Source: CAZJQD01 sp964548165 [NCBI: uncultured bacterium] (GTDB lineage: Bacteria; UBA8481). Taken from it: DNA of 18,419 nucleotides. The notes beneath the pieces were generated by a model. That model did not search any database. It worked only from the letters and a program-made list of their open reading frames with translations, and was not told the DNA's origin. Made by a program: the position numbers and the translations under genes. The stretch lies in NCBI GenBank assembly GCA_964548165.1, contig CAZJQD010000059.1:1-18419 (forward strand), given 5' to 3'. Below, piece by piece: positions 15,013-18,419 of the stretch. The stretch's first letter is position 1; each line of letters begins with the position of its first letter.

Positions 15013-18000
15013 GCGGGAACGCGTCGGGCGATCGACCGGTGGATCCGGCGCTGATGGATCGGCTGATGCGCGCCCTCGACTCCGCGACGAACCGGATCGA
15101 GGAATTGGAGGCGGCGCGATCGCGCCCCATCGCCATCATCGGCATCGGCTGTCGGTTCCCCGGGGGCGTCGACGGACCGAGGAGTTTCTGGAAGCTTCTG
15201 GAGAACGGCGCGGACGTGGTCTCCGATTATCCCGCCTCGCGCTGGGACATCGGGGCCCTCTACGATCCGGTCGCGGGCACGGTGGGGAAGTCGTGCGCGC
15301 GCGCGGGCGGGTGGCTTTCGGACGTTGACCGATTCGATGCCGCGTTCTTCGGCATCACGCCCCGCGAGGCCCGGGCGCTCGATCCCCAGCAGAGAATTCT
15401 CCTGGAGGTCGCGTGGGATGCGTTCGCCGCCGCGGGCCAGCCGCGCGACCGCCTGCGGGGCAGTCGCACCGGCGTCTTCGTCGGGATCTCCAACAGTGAC
15501 TATGGGCGCCTGTTGGCAAGAGCGCCCGGTTTTCGCGGCCTCGACAGCTACTACATCACCGGTCACACGCTCAACGCCGCCGCGGGGAGGATCTCGTACG
15601 TCTTCGGTCTCGCGGGGCCCTGCATGGCCGTCGACACGGCCTGCTCCTCGTCGCTCAGTGCCCTGCACCTGGCATGCCAGTCCTTGCGGAGTGGTGACTG
15701 CGACCTGGCGCTCTCGGCCGGCGTGAATCTCGTCCTGTCGCCCGAGGGCCTCGTTGCGCTTTCGCAGGCCGGGGTGCTCTCGCCCGACGGTCGATGCCGC
15801 GCCTTTGCCGCGGAGGCGAACGGCATGGGACGGGGCGAGGGGTGCGGCGCCGTCGTCCTGAAGTTCCTCGACCAGGCGATCCGCGATGGCGATCCCATCC
15901 ACGCCGTGATCCGCGGGTCGGCGGCGAACCAGGACGGAGCGTCCGGCGGGCTCACCGTGCCGAACGGCCCCGCGCAGGTGCGCGTCATCCGGGACGCGCT
16001 GGCTCACGCGGGTCTCACCGCGGCCGACGTGGACTACGTCGAGGCCCACGGAACCGGGACGGCGTTGGGCGACCCGATCGAGATGCAAGCCTTGGGCGAG
16101 GCCTATGGCAGCGGGGCGGGCGGGGCTCGGGTCGCGCCGCTTCGCGTTGGATCCGTCAAGACCAACATCGCCCACGGCGAATCGAGCGCGGGAATTGCCG
16201 GGCTCATCAAGGTCGCGCTCTCGCTCTCGCATGAGCTTATCCCGCCGCACCTGCACGCCGAGACGCTCTCGCCGAGCATCCCCTGGAACGAGCTCGAGGT
16301 CGCGGTCTCGCGCGATGCGGTCCCGTGGCAAAGGAGCGATCGGCGGCGCCGCGCCGGGCTCAGCGGTTTCGGATTCAGCGGCAGTAACGTCCACGTGATC
16401 CTGGAGGAGGCGCCTGAGCGCGTGGATGCCGCCCTGTCCGCGACCGGCCGACCTCTGCCCCTCGTCCTCTCCGCGGCCACGCCGAAAGCTCTTCGCGACG
16501 TCGCCGCCCGCAACGCGGCGTGGCTACGCGAGCATGCGGCGCCGGGCGCGGAGTCGGTGGCGGCGTGGCTGGCATGCCGCACGACCCATCTGGCGCATCG
16601 CGTTGCGCTCAGGCTGGGGCCGGGGGCCGATGGTCGCGTAGCGGCCGCAGAGACCCTCGAAAACTTCGCGGCGAATGGCGAGGCGTTCGGCGTCAGCGTG
16701 GGCCGGGCTTCGGGGTCGCCGGCGCGTCCCGTCTTTCTCTTCACCGGACAGGGAGCGCAGTACTTCGGCATGGGCCGCGATCTCTTCGCCATCGCCCCGG
16801 TCTTTCGCGAGACTCTGCTTGAGGCGGAGGCCCTCCTGTCCGGCGGCCAGGGCGGGCCTGAGCGGCCGCATCCTGAGCGCTCGATCGGTGAGCGCCCGCT
16901 CCTGGAGCGGTCACTTCTTGATGTGCTCTTTCGGGATGCGGCCGCGGCGCCGCTTCTCGATCGGACCGAGTACACGCAGCCCGCGCTCTATGTCTTCGAG
17001 GTCGCGATGGCCCGGCTCTGGCGCTCGTTGGGCGTGGAGCCGGCTGCGCTTCTCGGGCATAGCATCGGCGAGCTGGCGGCGGCGACCGTGGCCGGGATCT
17101 TCTCGTTCGCGGATGGCTTGCGCCTTGTCGCTGCGCGGGGCCAATTGATGCAGGCCATCGAGCGGGACGGGGCGATGACGGCGGTTCTGGCGCCGGAACC
17201 GGTGGTGCGAGGTCTCTGCGATGAGGTCTCCCGCGACGCCTTGGCGATCGCGGCCGTGAACGCGCCCGAGAACGTGGCCGTGTCCGGGGATCGGGAGGCC
17301 GTCGCCCGTCTTGCCGCGCTCTCTGCGGAGCGCGGCATCGTGCAGAAGCCGCTCATCGTCTCTCATGCGTTTCACTCCGCGCACATGGACGCCATGCTGG
17401 AGCCCTTTCTCAAGGTAGCGCGCGGGATTACCTATCATCGCGCCACGCTACCTGTGATCTCAAACGCCACCGGCGAGCGCGCCGATGCCGAGATGATGAC
17501 GCCCGAGTACTGGGTGAGCCAGGTGCGCTCTCCCGTTCGGTTTGCCGACGGCGTACGCACCCTCCTGGCCTCCGAGCGCCGCGTCTTCCTGGAGGTCGGT
17601 CCGCACCCCGTGCTCTCGGGCTTCGTGCGGCAATGCGCGACATCTGTGTCCACAGGCCGTTCCGGTGGTCCTGAGCTGGCGGTGGTGGCCGGGCAGAGAC
17701 GGGATGAGAATGGAGCGGATCGATGGGCGGATGCGATCGGAGCGCTCCACGTGGCCGGCGTTGCCGTGGATTGGAGCACGCTCTTCCAGAACGTGATGCC
17801 CTGCATGCCGGACCCGCCGACCTACCCGTTCCAGCGCGAGCGATACTGGATGGAGTGGGATCCGCTGGTTGAGGAGCACAAGCTGCCGGTGCTTCGCCTG
17901 GCCTGGCGAGCGATCGTTCCGAGCGCGCTCGTTCCGAGCTCGCTCGTCGCGGATCCCAGTGGCCACGAGTCCTGGGTGCTCGTGACTCCCCAAGGCATAG

Positions 18001-18419
18001 AGGCCTGGGCGGAGGCCTTCGCGCGGACCGTCGCGGCGCGCGGAGGCCAGGTCGCGATCGTGAGTGCGAACGAACTGATGGCGGGCCATGTGTCGTTTGA
18101 CGGGTTCGCTTCGGCGACCTACGTCGTTCTGGCGACGGATGCCGCGGATGAGAGCGCCGCGGCCGAACGGAATGTGCCGGATCGGGTCCGCGGTCTCCTG
18201 CACGCCGTCGCGTCGCGGGCTCAAGGTAGCGCGCGCGTCTGGGTCGTCACGCGCGGGGGAGAGGCCGTGGCTGCTGCGCCGGTCTCGCCGAGGATGGCCG
18301 CCGCCCTCGGGCTCGCGCGTTCGTTCGCGGCCGAGTATCCGGCGATCTGGGGAGGGAGCCTCGACCTGGAATCTTCGGCTGCCGCCTCCGATGTCGCCGA
18401 CGTCCTCGATGATGACGAG
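15009..18419 (+). CDS. Type I polyketide synthase KS-AT-KR..., 3' end outside window
   Basis: The frame stays open for 1137 codons to the right edge. The GTG at 15009 overlaps the kinase stop as GTGA. The N-terminus (about 10-38; ALMDRLMRALDSATNRIEEL) is a docking-type coiled coil that could meet the PKS1 C-terminal helix. The KS spans about 39-465 with Cys212 (DTACSSS), His347 (EAHGTGT) and His389; the last sits in KTNIAHGESSAG instead of the usual K(S/T)NIGH. The AT spans about 575-870, with TGQGAQ, Ser685 in GHSIGE and the malonyl-CoA-type loop HAFH (786-789), followed by the post-AT motif YPFQRERYW near 939-947. From about 960 the sequence matches the structural half of a KR (LRLAWRA, WVVTRGGEAV, ALGLARSFAAEYP), so no DH sits directly after the AT. 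Later KR, ACP and release domains lie beyond the window. Confidence 0.93.
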   Translation, partial: MSGNASGDRPVDPALMDRLMRALDSATNRIEELEAARSRPIAIIGIGCRFPGGVDGPRSFWKLLENGADVVSDYPASRWDIGALYDPVAGTVGKSCARAGGWLSDVDRFDAAFFGITPREARALDPQQRILLEVAWDAFAAAGQPRDRLRGSRTGVFVGISNSDYGRLLARAPGFRGLDSYYITGHTLNAAAGRISYVFGLAGPCMAVDTACSSSLSALHLACQSLRSGDCDLALSAGVNLVLSPEGLVALSQAGVLSPDGRCRAFAAEANGMGRGEGCGAVVLKFLDQAIRDGDPIHAVIRGSAANQDGASGGLTVPNGPAQVRVIRDALAHAGLTAADVDYVEAHGTGTALGDPIEMQALGEAYGSGAGGARVAPLRVGSVKTNIAHGESSAGIAGLIKVALSLSHELIPPHLHAETLSPSIPWNELEVAVSRDAVPWQRSDRRRRAGLSGFGFSGSNVHVILEEAPERVDAALSATGRPLPLVLSAATPKALRDVAARNAAWLREHAAPGAESVAAWLACRTTHLAHRVALRLGPGADGRVAAAETLENFAANGEAFGVSVGRASGSPARPVFLFTGQGAQYFGMGRDLFAIAPVFRETLLEAEALLSGGQGGPERPHPERSIGERPLLERSLLDVLFRDAAAAPLLDRTEYTQPALYVFEVAMARLWRSLGVEPAALLGHSIGELAAATVAGIFSFADGLRLVAARGQLMQAIERDGAMTAVLAPEPVVRGLCDEVSRDALAIAAVNAPENVAVSGDREAVARLAALSAERGIVQKPLIVSHAFHSAHMDAMLEPFLKVARGITYHRATLPVISNATGERADAEMMTPEYWVSQVRSPVRFADGVRTLLASERRVFLEVGPHPVLSGFVRQCATSVSTGRSGGPELAVVAGQRRDENGADRWADAIGALHVAGVAVDWSTLFQNVMPCMPDPPTYPFQRERYWMEWDPLVEEHKLPVLRLAWRAIVPSALVPSSLVADPSGHESWVLVTPQGIEAWAEAFARTVAARGGQVAIVSANELMAGHVSFDGFASATYVVLATDAADESAAAERNVPDRVRGLLHAVASRAQGSARVWVVTRGGEAVAAAPVSPRMAAALGLARSFAAEYPAIWGGSLDLESSAAASDVADVLDDDE

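Noticed and set aside
14781-16394. A 537-codon minus-strand frame opposite PKS2
   Set aside because: Antisense shadow of the KS domain; no signals of its own.
17100-18419. Dehydratase domain after the PKS2 AT
   Set aside because: No HxxxGxxxxP-type motif follows the AT; the sequence instead matches the structural half of a ketoreductase.

Overview
The window is about 18.4 kb of GC-rich DNA from a diderm (Gram-negative-type) bacterium. The outer-envelope proteins (a secretin and a small beta-barrel candidate with a C-terminal aromatic residue), a prohibitin-type SPFH protein, dispersed ACCAC/GAGAC-type intergenic repeats and a modular type I polyketide synthase locus would fit a soil or sediment lineage such as Acidobacteriota, Myxococcota, Planctomycetota or Eisenbacteria. 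No rRNA or other phylogenetic marker is present, so the phylum cannot be fixed. No tRNA, rRNA, CRISPR array, transposase or phage gene was seen.

Region 1 (1-4502) is housekeeping and envelope. An SPFH/prohibitin gene (open at the left edge) is followed 4 nt later by a solitary type-1 periplasmic binding protein. A 27-bp inverted-repeat element separates these from a minus-strand operon made of an outer-membrane beta-barrel candidate and a short secretin. That operon starts from a TTGACA promoter, in a 377-bp divergent region that also holds two tandem 14-bp boxes with a 20-bp period and a second TTGACA promoter facing right.

Region 2 (4503-6841) holds two paralogous DUF697-type membrane proteins. 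Between them lie a 67-aa two-helix membrane protein and a minus-strand Sfp-type phosphopantetheinyl transferase, the enzyme needed to activate the carrier proteins downstream.

Region 3 (6944 to the right edge) is a polyketide operon. PKS1 (2370 aa) is FAAL-ACP-KS-AT-KR-ACP. A P-loop kinase-like protein (319 aa) follows through a 4-nt GTGA overlap, and PKS2 (KS-AT-KR start, cut by the window edge) follows through a second GTGA overlap. Inferred logic: the FAAL activates a free fatty acid as acyl-AMP and loads ACP1. PKS1 extends it by one unit and reduces it to a beta-hydroxyacyl chain. PKS2 extends it again and probably reduces it, giving a polyhydroxylated lipid. The kinase is the unusual element: tailoring, phospho-activation or self-protection by phosphorylation are all possible, and none is proven by sequence alone.
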